The position numbers were made by a program, and so were the translations under genes. Below, in pieces: positions 32,520 to 45,311 of a DNA stretch of 64,000 nt (position 1 is the stretch's first letter; the number at the start of each line of letters is the position of its first letter). The stretch lies in the NCBI RefSeq assembly GCF_963678635.1, contig NC_087062.1, forward strand, positions 52,400,473 through 52,464,472, read 5' to 3'. The stretch is from Symsagittifera roscoffensis (taxonomy: Eukaryota > Xenacoelomorpha > Acoela > Convolutidae). The notes beneath the pieces were generated by a model. It ran no database searches. It saw only the letters and a program-made list of their open reading frames with translations, and was not told where the DNA came from.

Positions 32520-32735
32520 TGTCATTTTCCGGGTCGAGGTTGTGGTTTTATGATCAAACGGTTGCGACCAAATTTTGGTACTTCCAGACTGCCGCGACCG
32601 AAATTGAATATTTTCAGACCGCCGCAACCAAAGTTTGGTAAAACCAGACTTTGCGGACCGAGGCAATGTTTCTGCGACAGGCGCGACCGAAGGAAAGTTA
32701 ACCGCGACCGGAGCAACTAATGGGAAGTTAACCGC
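32520..32735. repeat. Degenerate CGCGACC / TTTTGGTA word island, second copy
   Basis: GCGACCAAATTTTGGTACTT, CCAGACTGCCGCGACC and GTTAACCGCGACCGG recur with loose spacing. The words are shared with 3690-3925, though order and spacing differ. A few more CGCGACTAATTTTTTGACC-like words follow at 33055-33130. Open frames on both strands reflect the repeat. Confidence 0.5.
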
Positions 32736-33794
32736 ATTCTCTAGCATTTTGCTTTTGGTTGCAATTTTTTGGCCTCAAAAATGCTTATTGTTGATATTGG
32801 GGCCATGTGCAGGCCTTCTCGTGCTGGTCCTGTAAATGATCAGCAATTACGCTGGTCTAGCTGGCTCTGCATTAAAAATTCAAATATACTGAACTTTTTT
32901 GCTATTTGCAACTGTTTTACAGTTTGGCAAAAAAAATTCAAAATATTTGAATAAAATTAAAATAGTTTTAGCTTTGGATTAAACGCTTGCTTTTTGCCAC
33001 CTAAAGTTTCTACTTATTTAATGACCGTTATTTAATTTTTTGGCTAATATTTTTTTGACCACGCCGCGACTAATTTTTTGACCATCGCGATTGAGATGCA
33101 CTTTTTGCATGCTCAGTCCGCGACAATAACTTTTCAGATTGCAAGAACTTAATGGGATCTCCTGAACGTATAGTTTCCCGAAAACAGTTCTGTCAGGTAA
33201 TTCTAGCTCACTAACGAAGATGGAGCTAATTTTCCGCAAACTTCATAAACAAAATAATTCATGAAGCTAAGCTTTCGCGGCTCAAAATTTTTGTTCCGGT
33301 TTTCTAATTATTTTCTAAAAAGTATAAATACAAAGATTCTGGGATATTGTACACAATTTTTCATACTGTTTTTCATACTGAGAGAACTCATACAGCCCAT
33401 TTGCTTTTGAAAATTCTTTGAGCATTATCTGGTTCATTGAGAACTATTCCAATCAAAATCAACTTACTTATCCGTGAGGGGTTGCGTAATGGCACAGTGA
33501 TTGAAAAGGACCAATGATTTTTTCACGCATAGATATCTGTTGAAAAAGGAAAAGCGACACTTTTTCCAAATCAAGTTTATTCCATTCGAAGCAAAGCTCA
33601 AAACATCCTTGAACGGTTCAACCATCAACCATTTAACAGAAATAACATCCCACTCACATTCAAAATATCTGAGGAATGCGATTACACTTTTTAGCCCGTT
33701 TCATTCATAAATAATTATGATCAGTGTTTGACTCAAGGCCATCAGTTTTGACTATTAATTACACTGAAAAAAATGTATGTGATTTGGGTTGGAT
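32736..33794. other. Spacer, nothing recognised
   Basis: AT-rich with short open frames lacking domains or splice sites. Confidence 0.45.
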
Positions 33795-34165
33795 CCTCTA
33801 ACTCATAGAGTAATTTCAGATAGGGTACACCGTCTGCTCGTCACGCTATCTTATTTTCGGCCGGATAGATTCGTGCAACTTCTTAGTCTAATACCAATCT
33901 TAATCTTACTCTTATATCTCTTAGTCTCAATAGATCTAGAGTATACTGGTTTGTTACGAGTCGGTCTCTTGGAAAAGGCAACTAAGTTGTAAGTTAAATT
34001 CAGAATGCTCTGGTGCTGAAATTACAAGTAATTTTAGCTCTTACAAATAAATGGGTTGTTAGTTAGATGGAGTATGATTGGTTAGTTTTTAATATTTTAT
34101 AAGGATAAAATATCTGATTTATAACCAATAATATTATATACTTTTGATCAGGTTCCACCCATCCG
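33795..34165. repeat. LTR-like repeat bordering a strand-asymmetric element body
   Basis: The core is about 88-90 percent like 3120-3275 and ends at GGTTCCAC, as there. On its right begins a sequence of very different strand composition. If the body is read on the minus strand this would be its 3' terminal repeat. No matching 5' repeat was seen near 37860. Treated as an old retroelement remnant of unknown family. Confidence 0.4.
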
Positions 34166-37100
34166 GGGTTTACAGAGTTTTTGTTTTTTTGACTTCTTTC
34201 TGTAATGGAGGATGGATGATTGATCTTTCGTATTTCACGAGCATCATTTCTATTCCGTTCTTGAGGGAGAAAGCTCCAGGAAACTGGAATCGTAGATTTC
34301 ACTTTGTCATTCAACGATGACAGAGACCGTCAACAAAATCAATCTGATTTCGAAATGGTTTGTTATGATCGTCTGTTCTTGATCGGTGTGGAGAACTGTG
34401 TTTCGATCTGAATCGGGAATGGCGTGAAGCTCGAGTTTGGAGGAAATGCGCTGTAACTGGGATCTATACGTATACTTGAACATCGAGGTGGTCATTGGTC
34501 TGTTTCAATGAAGTCCTTTGCTTCGGAGTCAAGTCGTACTTCAAATCCTTTGAGTTGTGGTTGTGAGCGGCATATCGTTTGTGTTCAGCCATTCTGTGGG
34601 TTGTGTGTGATGAGGTCGTCTTGATGCTCGTCTTCGTTGATTGTGTATGATCTATATTAATGCAATATATAATTTACATAAATAAATGTTTAGTTAGTCC
34701 TTCTATTTGGTTATGATTTTTTATTAGATTTTATCGCAAAAGCTATTATTTTTAGTTCAGTTATTTTAAAAGAGTTACTCACACTTGAGTACCTCTTATC
34801 AAAAATAAGGAGTGTGTCACAAAGCGTGGGTTCTAGCACGGTGGGTTAGGCCGGCTATTAAGCATGCTCAGGACGTCGTCCTCTTCTGATGGGTTAAGCC
34901 AGGAGTGAGGGTATGATTTCATGCTGGTTTTTTATGAGGTCCTGTTTTGTGTTAACCTTTTGCGTCGTGTTTGTTTCTGGTTTTTTCCTTTTGTTGTTTT
35001 GGTTGTGTCCTTTTATTAAAAATCAAATTGTTTGGTTTGGGTTTGTCTTTCGACTTTTTGATGTTTTATGCTTTCTTTTTTAGACTTATCAGTAGTCTTC
35101 AAAAGAATAAATTATCGGTTCTTTAAGCTGGTTTAATCCAGTTTGGGTACTTTGGGTTTTCTTTTCTTAGTCATGCTGTTAGTTTGGGGTTTATGGTGTT
35201 TAATAAGCTGCGTTGGTTAGTTGGGATTATTATATTATTCCTTTCAGACCGGGTTTGAAACTTGTTATTATTAGTTTGAGGTATTATTAGTGAAAGTTAA
35301 AACATGAAATCATTATTTTAAACAATTTTTCGTGGGCGAGCTGTGCGATTGTGGATAGAATTTATGTGCGAATGATTCTTGAAAAGGTTAGTACTGCTGA
35401 AATTTGTGTAAATTCACTGCTGAAAATTTTAAATTAACTGCTATGAGGGGATTGAAATTATTAAATTTATTTCAGTTTATTTAGATTTACTACATTGGGG
35501 AAAAGAATTTATAGATGAATTTACTGCTATGGAGAAGAAATTTTACGGCGTCATTTGTTGCGGTTGGTTAATAAAAATTCATGAATTATAAAAGAGTTTG
35601 CTATTTGAAAAGTTTATTATGTATAAAAAAAGTTTGCATTTTTTTATTTCTGTTTTCTTGTTTGTAGATGATGGTGATCTAAAGACTAATGAAAAAACAT
35701 ATAATAAGAAATGGTTAGATTGTTTTGAATTTATTAGTGTTAAATTATTTAATTCATATTTACCTAATTATCGGGGAAGAAGCCATGAGGGAAGATATCG
35801 TGTATTGAATCTGATGTGGTTAGTAATTTTGCTAATATGCGAATGATGTTTTTAGGTGCCAAAGCAGTGGCCAAAGCAATTCAAGTGCTTTTATTGTGTT
35901 TAGTTCTTCAGTGCCAGTAGAAAACTCGTGATTTGTGTGCTGGATGAGGTTAAAAAGCTTGTGATTATATGTAGTATTTTGAATGAATTCTAATATTGGG
36001 ATTTCTATAGGTTAAATATGTTCATGCGGGACAATGAGGGGTCGGGATTCTTTTACATTAAAGGTCTTGGTGAGTGGGGAAAATATATATATTTGCGTTA
36101 TTGGGTCGTAATTTCTGAGGATTCCTTGGAAGTTAGTGTTTTTGAAACAGTATGTGAAATTTAAGAAAAATGGTGAAGTGTACTTTAAATTAATAAACTG
36201 AAAAGTAGGAATGTCGTGAAGGTTTTGAATGTCGTAAATTAAAATGGTTTTGAATGAATCTATAATATGTAAAAGTATGCGTTTGCTTAGTTTGTAACAT
36301 GATATCGTGTGAACAGTGCAGATCTCGTTCTTTTGGATTGAGGAAGTGAAAGGTTAATGAAAAAGTTTGAAATTTATCGTAAAATGATTCATAGGTTTGT
36401 ATGTCGATTTGTGCTTCGAAAATGATGTGGTCGTGTTTTTTATCTAGTGAGCTTAAAGTAAAATTGTAGGATGTTTGGATGAAAAATATTTCGGTTAGTT
36501 GTGGGCCTAGCGAACTTATCTTCGTCGCGAAATTGATCTTAATTAGGTCTGATGATGTTGTGATCATAGTATTTAATGGAATAATCATTAGCTCAGAGTG
36601 CAGTGAAAATTTTTAATAGTTTTTTATATCCTACATGCGTAAATTGTCTAGGTGTTAGTGCTGTGGTTAGTCTAAAAAGGTCAAGTTGACTTCTTTCTAC
36701 TTCATGAGGTGTGTTATTTAGTGGTATACAAAGTGGATTTGAGAAATAATAAAATGATGTCCAGTGAAGTGTGGGGATTAGTACATGCTCATCGACATAG
36801 TGTGGTTGTTCAGTGTGAGGGTTGGAATGACTAATGGTATATTGGGGGAAGAGGGGTAGCGAATTTTGGAGAAAATGAGGAGTATTAGTGTGGTCAGGGT
36901 GATTTACATAATCGCGGGCTGTTCCGGGTTTGGAAGGAAACGGATAATTAGGAAATTATCTTTTGAATGCTCTATATGCACGATTAGTAGTGGATGATGA
37001 ATGGGTTGATGTTGAGGATTGAGCTAAAGAAGGGGTATAATCTGAATAGGGTGTAGGAGTTGGTGGATTTGATGATGTTATATTTGATGATAATTAATGA

Positions 37101-37860
37101 ATGGTTAGGGTGTGAGGGTGTTGTATTTGTTGTTGTAGTGTTATAAGATTATTTAGTTCTTGTGAGATTTGCGTGGTTTCTGGGGAATTATTGTTGGAAC
37201 GGTCATTGGTAAAGGGGGAGTATGTCGTGGTTGCTTGGGAAACATGAAAAATGGTAGAGGGGGAATCATTTGTGGATTGGGAGTGAATGGGTCGAAAGGG
37301 GGGTTGAGAAAATGTTGATGGGCTGGGTTCGAAGTTTGAAAATTCGTCTGGGGTTTCGATGTCTGAGTTATTAAATTGAAAAATTGTATTAAAAACGGTG
37401 ATGTCTGAATTAGTATTAGAATCCATGCCGGATGATGTGTTAACATGGGGTGATTCAGGTGGCGGGAAAGCAAAAAGTGGGATGATGGGAATTGGGTTTT
37501 GCAGGTTGGCTGGATGGGAAATGGAACGGTGAAGGGATCCAAATTGTCGGCTCATCGTGGGCTAAAAAAATGATTGTTCTGAGATTGAAAATTTGTGGTA
37601 TGTGGTTGTTCGATTATTTGTTCATATGTATCGTCATTTTGAGGTTGTTGTGTTACAATGTGTTGAATTGGACTTTGTATTTGATTTGGTCTTGAGTTTG
37701 CGATGTTTACTAGTGCTAAGTGTCTGGAGTTTCGTGGTACTAGTGATAGTGGATGATTACGATTTAAACTTGGTAGTTGTGGTGCTGTAGGTCATGTGTT
37801 TGTATTATTCTGTGATTCTTCATGTGTTTGGTGTAGTTGATATATTTGTATTGTTGCACA
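34166..37860 (-). mobile_element. Strand-asymmetric island, probable old non-autonomous retroelement body
   Basis: About 3.7 kb in which the plus strand is rich in T and G (minus in C and A), unlike everything around it. Several minus-strand stretches are open, among them 37094-37555 and 36190-36588. Their products are rich in Gln, Asn, Pro, Ser and Thr in the first, as in many Gag-like proteins, and more balanced in the second. No reverse transcriptase, integrase or protease motif was seen. It looks broken and lacks a recognisable second terminal repeat. Family and age are not determined. Confidence 0.4.
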
Positions 37861-38032
37861 CTTCGATGAAAACTAAGATAAACATTTTTTTCTAGAACAG
37901 TTCTGCAGCCCAATTCATTGGCGACAAACTCAACTTATGAGTGAAAATAATGCTATATAATGAGTTTTTTTTCGATCGCTTGACTTAATGTCGTACAAAA
38001 GTCTTTTTCTTTCAATTACTCTTAAAATGCAG

Positions 38033-38116
38033 TGCGCACCACTCAGATTACCTGGGATCAATTCGACGTGGTTTCTGACCCCCACGAGGTCATTGCCTAC
38101 GTTATGTTACCATTTG
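38033..38116 (+). CDS. Candidate isolated exon, plus strand (possibly fibronectin III-like)
   Basis: An 84-bp segment between ACTCTTAAAATGCAG and TTTG|GTTAAA, phase 1 at both ends, encodes RTTQITWDQFDVVSDPHEVI and AYVMLPF. GC content is about 48 percent against a third nearby. Thr-x-Ile-x-Trp and the later Ile-x-Ala-Tyr-x-Val pattern resemble strands B and C of a fibronectin type III domain, which often lie in phase 1-1 exons. It is only half a domain and no companion exon was found, so the identity is a guess. Two other frames across it are partly open. Confidence 0.35.
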
Positions 38117-40105
38117 GTTAAAAAAACTGGCATTGATACGCGTACTCTGTATTCAAATGTGGCCCAATTGCCACTTATAAAAACCCATATTGTCATAAAA
38201 GTTCAGGTATAAAAGTATTGGGCTGTGCTTGAAACTTCGATGCTAATATTAAAAATGAAACTGCTGCAATCCCTTTTGCTAATTCGAAAAATCATTTTTG
38301 ATTACATTTTGACTTTGTCAACTTTTTGATCAATGATGTTTTCACTTTTTCACTTTTAAAGATTTTTGGTGCTGTTTTTCAAAGTTTTGTCGAACTTATT
38401 TAGACAAGCCGTTTGGACTATTCGAGCTTAAGTCGAATGCTAACCCTATAGAAAAACCAATGCTTTTCTGTCCCAGCTTTTGGATGAAACTAGCATTCTA
38501 GGCACATTTCCGAAATCTTAGATGAAAAATTGCGCTTTATGCGCGCTTTCCCTTAAGTCAGCGTTTCTTGGCGCTGAACGCACCTTTGCACTGAAAATAA
38601 AATAGGGCAAAAAAGAGACAGCTTTTGAAAATTTAAGGCAACCAGAGTTGAGAGTGAATTGGTTGCCCCTCCCCTCGACATGCTGGAGGTTGAATTAATT
38701 GAAACAAACACGAAATATAGCACAGTTTTTCCTTACCCGGAAACGTATAACTAAATTAATAATTTCAAGACAAACAGCTAAGCCTGGTTTCCTTTCTCTC
38801 AATTATCAAAGCAAACAGCCAAGCCTAGTTTCCTGTTTCAATTTAAATAATGAAGCCCGTCGATAACACATTTTTAGCGCAGTAGTCAAACGAAACTTTA
38901 TCCAACGCTGGTAATTTTTGAAATCAAATGAAGGTGCATTCTGTATGTGTTATTTAAGGATCCGTTATTTAATGGGCAAAAACGCAGGAGGGAGGTTAAG
39001 AATTGCAATAACCTTGACATTTGATTTTTGCTTCCTTTTATCTTCTCCCCTGATGTGAAGACGTTTTCACCTATATTCTCGTCTTAAGTTGTCTGAAACT
39101 AAACAGAAGAGCTGGAAATGAGTCAATTGGAATTTTGGCCATGAGAAAGCATAACTTATTACCAGAAATTGTTTCAGGTTAATATTGCGACTTGAACATG
39201 TCGTAGAAAGTGACCTTGGTATTTCTAGAAATCAGCCTGTCTTAGATAAGCTTGTGGTTAATCTTTGCTATATTTAATCAAAGTTCTTCCCGTAACCCAA
39301 ACTATCAAAGTATGTTTTCAAAACAGATGGCATGTTTAAATAGTTAATTTCCTCGCACTAACCAGTTATAATAGGTTGCTTGGTCTTTCAAATTGTATGT
39401 TTAGCCAGGTGAAAATTTTGAAGCCAGCTGATTTTGGTATTTTCTCCCGGAAACGTCGTTAAAATTGAAGTGTATTCATGATTGTGCACCTGAATTCTTT
39501 TGAAATTTCAGGTGGACTTCTGTTACCAATAAATCAAAATCAACGACGTCAGCGCTTTGAAATCTAACAACCTCAAGAAAGATTTGTCTCATTTTAACTC
39601 TCAATTAGCTTTATGTCTATCTTGTTTCTGGCTAGTAACCAAACATCAAAAAAACTTTTAAATTTCCCTCTGTAGACGATCTAACACAACCTTACAGACC
39701 CCCGGAAATCGTGCTGTCTAAGCACTGACTTATAGAGATAACCACCAGGTAAATTCACAGCTAGCTGATCGCGGTCACATGGTCAAAGGAGGTACGGAAC
39801 GAATTTACAGGGCTTCTACCAACCAAAGTTGGCAACTACTCTTTTAACCGCTCAATTTAGGTTATATGAAACTGGTATACGGAAGTAAATGAAGGGTTAA
39901 CAAAGAAGAACTTTTTTTTTCAGTTGAGTCTTAGAGAGTCTTAAATCGTTGATCAGTATTACGGGTTTTTATTCGACAACTGAAAATGGTTGAGCAAGAC
40001 CCAACAACAACCATTCAATTAAACTTTTCGACTTTAAAAAAATTAACAACATTTTATTTTATTGACGGAAAGATTAAATTTCAATGATTTTCAAATGGTT
40101 TACGA
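38117..40105. other. Spacer, nothing recognised
   Basis: AT-rich. A short inverted duplicate (AAACAGCTAAGCCTGGTTTC, AAACAGCCAAGCCTAGTTTC) lies near 38770-38830 as a direct repeat. No exon-like segment was convincing. Confidence 0.45.
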
Positions 40106-40658
40106 CTATCGTAAGCCATTCGAAATTAGGCAACAATTAAATTAGAAAAAGCAGCCGTACAATTTCATGCTGTGAAGAAACTACAATGCTGATTTAAATT
40201 AACCGGACAAAACGCGTTAAACTTGAACCTTTCTTGTCTATCAAACAAAAATAAATTAATTTATACAATAATTTGGAGAATACACCCTTTTTAAAGTTTT
40301 TGGGCTACGTAAGGGGCTCACTTTGATATAATTATGTCTGTGATCCACTCGGTATTTTTGGGTTAACTTTTGATAACTAAGAAAAACCAAAATGACCCAT
40401 TTTTGGGGTAAAAATTAGGGCCCGAATTTTGCAAAACAAATTACACTGTATTAATTCTGCTAACATTTTAAGCAAGTTTTGTATTTATAAGTTTTCACCT
40501 ATACTCAACCCAATTTCAGAAAAACGCGTTTTAAATTTCAAGTTTAACGCATTTTGTCCGGTTGGCTTAAATCAGCATTGTAGTTTCTTCACAGCATGAA
40601 ATTGTACGGCTGCTTTTTCTCATTTAATTGTTGCCTAATTTCGAATGGTTTACGATAG
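40106..40658. mobile_element. Foldback transposon with about 115-bp terminal inverted repeats
   Basis: The left arm starts CTATCGTAAGCCATTCGAAA and runs through GCAGCCGTACAATTTCATGC to ACCGGACAAAACGCG. The right arm is its reverse complement with about 5 percent difference, ending at 40658. The central part has no coding capacity. The left flank (AAATGGTTTACGA) makes a further near-palindrome with the terminus. Partial relatives lie at 55058-55100 (GTGCTGATTTAAATTAACCG) and 49383-49405. Superfamily unclear, as no clean target duplication was seen. Confidence 0.8.
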
Positions 40659-41039
40659 CAAAGAATTGCAAAAAAAAAATTTAAACTATTAGTACCAGAA
40701 ATTGAACAAGCTACGAACACAAAAGGTGGGTTAGAGTGAAAGAAAACAGCAATCATGAACTTGATGGTTTCAAATCAAGTATTGCTCAAATGTAAGTAAC
40801 AAGAAAAAAGTTGCACTGAGGAAAAGTAACATTTAATGCCTTGGAATGCAAATTATTTTTACTTTGTATCAGAAACATACCATAGTTTTTACACTTCTTT
40901 GAAGAATTTTGTAATCCTTAAAGAGAAAAATATTTAAAAAAACTATAAGGTATATATTGGGAAAGACCAAAAGTGCACTGTTATAGGCAAGGTTGATGAT
41001 AATAACATTCGGTTTTTAACCATTGCCCTTAATACACAA
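40659..41039. other. Spacer, nothing recognised
   Basis: AT-rich, no exon or element ends. Confidence 0.45.
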
Positions 41040-42650
41040 AAAATTCGTACTGTATTAACGGTAGTTTTTAATCCACCCTCATCAACGAACAAAACCTAGA
41101 ACAATCACAGATTCACCTAGACTCTCTAATGCTGACACCATAAAAAAGCACATATTATGTGGTAGTTTTAATACTAATATAGCTGGAAATACGAAAAAAA
41201 CTGGTTGAGTTGACAGAAATTCTTTTGGGAAACAGTTTGTTTTCGCTGAGCTCGTACAAACCCACAAGAGAAACCAACAAGCAAAGTCTGGTGTATGTTT
41301 TTCTACAACAGCCACGACGGAAACAGAAATTTAAAAAATATCTTTTACAGATTTTTATGCACTTAATCTGACGAACAGTTACAGAAATCAGAAAAATTGC
41401 GGAGAACCACTAAGGTCCAGAAAGTAGATGAACCTCAAAATTCGCAAAATTAATAAGCAAATTAAAAATGCTATTTATAATCAAACATCAAAATTATGTT
41501 TATTAAAGCATTTTTGAATAGCTGCCAATAAATTTTGTTGCAAATCTTAATCGTTTTGTTCCAGTATATCAAAAACAACCCAAAGTTAAAACACATTAAC
41601 TCAGGATAAGTAACCATGTTAAAACTGCTGCTGCTAAGAAAAACTGTCTGAAACAAATGTATAAAAAATCTGAAGATAGAAAAAAATGGAAAAACAAGGT
41701 AGGTTTTTGAAAAAGCTAACTAAAAGCAAAATGAAAAAATACTGCTTTTAAAAATTAGAAAGATCAATTAGTGCAGATTAAAAAATTGTTTTTCTAAAAT
41801 GATAAATGAAATTGAAAAGTAAAAATTTAAAATCTCGGTTGAGACATCTGAAATGAGTTTCGAGCGTTTTATTGCACTCTTTTCGACAGTTGGCGAAAAA
41901 CTGGCCGGCATATTTAAGGTTATGTTACCAACTCTGGAACATCACTTACATTGAAGTATCTACTATTAATTATTCGAGAGAAATTTTCAAAGTATAAGAA
42001 TTGATCAAAATAAAATAAAGCGCAGATTTTTTTGTTTGAGTAACTACCTTTTGACAAAGTTTAAATGGGCTATTACATCAATTTCAACAAAACTTGAAGA
42101 TTTCAAGATTGCTGTGATAATTCCATTAGTTGGCCAAACTTTTTGCAACCTATAAAGATAGTGATCAGGCAGGTCCTCTCGATCAATATCCCTAGTACCA
42201 GTGATAGGTAGGCTCCTGGAAAAACATATGTACAACCGCCTTATAACGTTTTTTAATAAAGTTAAATTTTGTTCATGTCGTGGAACAGTTGATGCAATTG
42301 TTTGACCGATTGAAAAATTAAGACACAATTTTCAAAATCAAGCAAATTTGACACAATGCACATCAATTTTTCGAAAAAAGCCTTCGACACAGTAGATCAC
42401 CTGCTCCTGTTGAAAACACTGAGCAATTTGAAAACAGTGAGTAAGTGATTATTATCATCAGAAAAAATGACTTAGTGAAAACACTGTCTAAAGATCTCAA
42501 ATTTTTAATGATCTTATTACGGATAATGAAATGAACAAAATTTTTAAGACGGGCAGTTTGGCAAGAGGAGTACCAAAAAGAGTACGCAAAATTTTCAATG
42601 GTTCAATTGTTGTTAGGCCAAGAAAAATGCTAAACATTATCCTAAATTAT
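41040..42650 (+). mobile_element. Decayed LINE (non-LTR retrotransposon), plus strand
   Basis: Endonuclease-like remains at 41150-41290: HILCGSFNTNIAGNTKKTG followed after a stop by FGKQFVFAELVQTHKR, matching the GDFN...F...L..LV..PTR pattern of APE-type endonucleases. Reverse-transcriptase remains follow: SISLVPVIGRLLEKHMYNRL near 42180-42245, SKKAFDTVDHLLLLKTL near 42370-42420 (palm motif A region), and a GVPQGS-like RGVPKRV near 42560. Several stops and frame changes separate them, so it is inactive. Order and motifs fit the jockey/CR1-like part of the LINE tree, but the clade is not determined. Confidence 0.75.
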
Positions 42651-43994
42651 CATCCGATTTTTTTTGAAAACATAACTAAATTCTTCTTACCTCAAAGTAA
42701 ATTTAATCAACCGAAATTTTTTAGACTGCTAAATCCTGGATAACGAAAAAAAATTTGCTATTAAGTAAGTAAGATCCATGAGTTTTTTTTGGTTTTTTTT
42801 CTTGTAGTTTTTCTCACTCTAGCTTTTTGGCGAAAACCGTTAAAGATTAAGATCCAAGTAGTCACATGAATAAACATCGACTACAGAGAGTTTATTTCTC
42901 ACCCAGTAACAAAAACTTACAAAATGAATGTACGGTCATAAACTCCTGTGAACGGAGCTGTAGGCTCTCCTAAGCAATAAAATTGTTGGCGTGTTTTTTA
43001 TGTTTTTTATCTATCTACAATGAAATATTTTATGATTATTATGATTTAAATTTTTTTAAAATTAACAGCTGCTTCTTCTCAATAATCGTTGGGAACATGA
43101 CGTTATGAACATGATGAGCATCATGCTTATAAAAATTTTGGTGTTGCTTTTGAAACTTGAATATACCGGGTGTGTCTACTTTCGATCTTCTTTGAGTGGT
43201 GTGCATCTTCTCTAATGCATAGTTGATACTCAAGCAATTACTTCGAAGTCAATGCAAATCTACGCTTTGTGAACAAGTAGGAGACAGCAGTATGTCGATT
43301 CTTTTTTGTCACAAAATGTTTAATAAAATCCTTCAACTAAGGCCTGTGTAACTGCGTGGTGTAGATTTGATAGAATACATGTCGAAGCTGTGGAAATTAT
43401 TCCATCACAGGAACAATTTTGGACAACTATTATATATCAGAATGAACAGTTTTGGTCTTCCTAAGATTGAGACAAACTGTTTTGTTTAACATTAGAAACT
43501 GTCAGAACTGCTCAAAGTCATTTAGTTTCTGTAGAAAATCGGTTTAAAAAATCCGGAAGTGGAACTGGTTTCATCATTTTTAGTCCCTTTTCTTGACGGA
43601 CATTGTTTATAACTTGTCATTAGCCCGCCAAATAGAACCTAAAATGATGTCTTCTAAGTCGTCTAAATAAATTTGCCGTCGTGTCACAACAAAAACCGCT
43701 TCTCTAGCTTTACTGGTTCTTCTGATTTCAAACCGCGCAAATTGTGCAAACAACTGCTTTGTGCAAAAACGTCCATTAAAATTACTTTAGCACTGAACAA
43801 TTAAGTTAACTGACAGTGTCCGATGAATAATTTAAGCAAAAAAATCATAACGTTGACAATAAAAATGTTAGTTGCTAATAACTTCAGTTTTGCCAGACAC
43901 ATGCAATCGAACAGTTTGAGCGACCTGACTAATAATCACGGGGTTAAACTCGTCAGTTTTTATGGCGCTTATACTTTTACGCTGCTGTTCACTG
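42651..43994. other. Spacer, possibly including the LINE tail
   Basis: AT-rich. The 3' end of the LINE could extend into this stretch but no poly-A or repeat tail marks it. No gene seen. Confidence 0.4.
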
Positions 43995-44981
43995 CCCGGG
44001 TTGACCTCCATACACCAAAAAGGCTTATCTTACAATTCCTTACACCGAAAATAATTATCGTTCAATTTCATACATCAAATGCATGGAAAAATGCTAATCA
44101 TACAATTTTCATACAATTTCAAAAACCATTGAAAAAAGAATGGAACTAGTTTTTGCGGCTATTTGAACCAAATAAAACCGTCTGGAGATAAAAAAAAACG
44201 ATGTTTCTTTTTTTTGGAAAAATGTTTATCGTACAATTTCCATATATGAAAATTGAATGACTAGCATTTTTTCGATGGCGACAACAAAAATTTTTCAAAA
44301 TAAAATTGAAATTGCCCCAAAATTTTTTTGTTTTTTTTTCAACCGCAAATCGAATTTTTTACTCAAACAAACACTTTTCAAAAAACAAATTTTGCATGCA
44401 ATTTTTTTTTCTGCATTACGTAGTCCTGGATACACAAAATTTGGATTTTTTTCCGTTTCTCTGGATAACTTTTTTTTCAAAATGGCTAAAAACTCCTAAT
44501 TCTTTTGCATGGTTTTGCATGGTTTAGCATTCTTTTGCATATGCCTTGATTAGTGTCTGATAATTTGAAAATTCTAATTTTGAAAAAAAAACCATCTTCC
44601 AAATTCTTGTCAAAAATTAAAAGTTTGATGCTCTCAGTGTATCATTTGTGAATATATCTCTTAAATACTACAGGTCGTTTCAAATGCATTGTACAAACCA
44701 GATGATCAACCCTTCGGTGACTCTAGTTTAGAGTAAGCCATGGGTTTAGTCACTTGTGTTCGATCACGAACACATCCCAATAGTTTGGAGAAATAAATTA
44801 TTTTAGAAAAAATCAATATTTTAATGAAAAAATGCTTGTCCTACAATTTCAATATTTGAAAAAAATGCTTATCTTAGAGTTTTCTTAACATTTTCTATAT
44901 CTACGGAATTGTACGAAACTGTATGATAAGCCTTTTTTCATAAAGGAAAATTGTAGGACAAGCATTTTTGGCCAACCCGGG
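43995..44981. mobile_element. About 1-kb element with CCCGGGTTG ends and internal repeated words
   Basis: CCCGGGTTGACC at the left is answered by GGCCAACCCGGG at the right. Between them the word AAAATGCTTATCNTACAATTTC (variants) recurs at least six times, direct in both halves and inverted at the right end (GAAATTGTAGGA-like, GTACGAAACTGTATGATAAG). No coding capacity is convincing. No clear target duplication was seen, so the superfamily is open. Confidence 0.6.
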
Positions 44982-45311
44982 TGTTTTAATCAGTGTGCGA
45001 CGACTTTGTTTTCGTAATTTAGTTTTTTTATTGTTTTCATTATCCTTTTGATGAGTAATAACAAAAATCAAACTCTGTTAGCTAAAAATTGCCTTCTCCG
45101 ATTTAATTTAATAAAAACTTTCCAATCATTAGTTGCGTCAGTTGTTACTTTGCTCAAACTGATTATTTTGCGGGCTGTTTTTGCGCTATTTTCAGGAGTT
45201 GTGCTGTTACTGTACTGCTTTTTTTTTAATTTTTGATATTGTAATACGGTTAATTTTGCTCAAAACAGGAAGTTCATTGGCAACTTAATAGCTCTTCCGC
45301 AATATATTGAA

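Noticed and set aside
34820-34930. Possible tRNA-like or small RNA gene
   Set aside because: Scattered GGGTTCTAG-like words suggested a T-loop, but no cloverleaf could be formed.
37153-37542. A second minus-strand frame overlapping 37094-37555
   Set aside because: Both frames are open because the minus strand is C/A-rich with few stops; I list the island rather than two genes.
42044-42328. 94-codon minus-strand open frame
   Set aside because: It is antisense to the reverse-transcriptase remains of the plus-strand LINE.
44257-44527. Three overlapping open frames of 60-80 codons on both strands
   Set aside because: They fall inside the CCCGGGTTG-ended element, in T/A-homopolymer-rich sequence, with Phe/Lys-rich products typical of noise.
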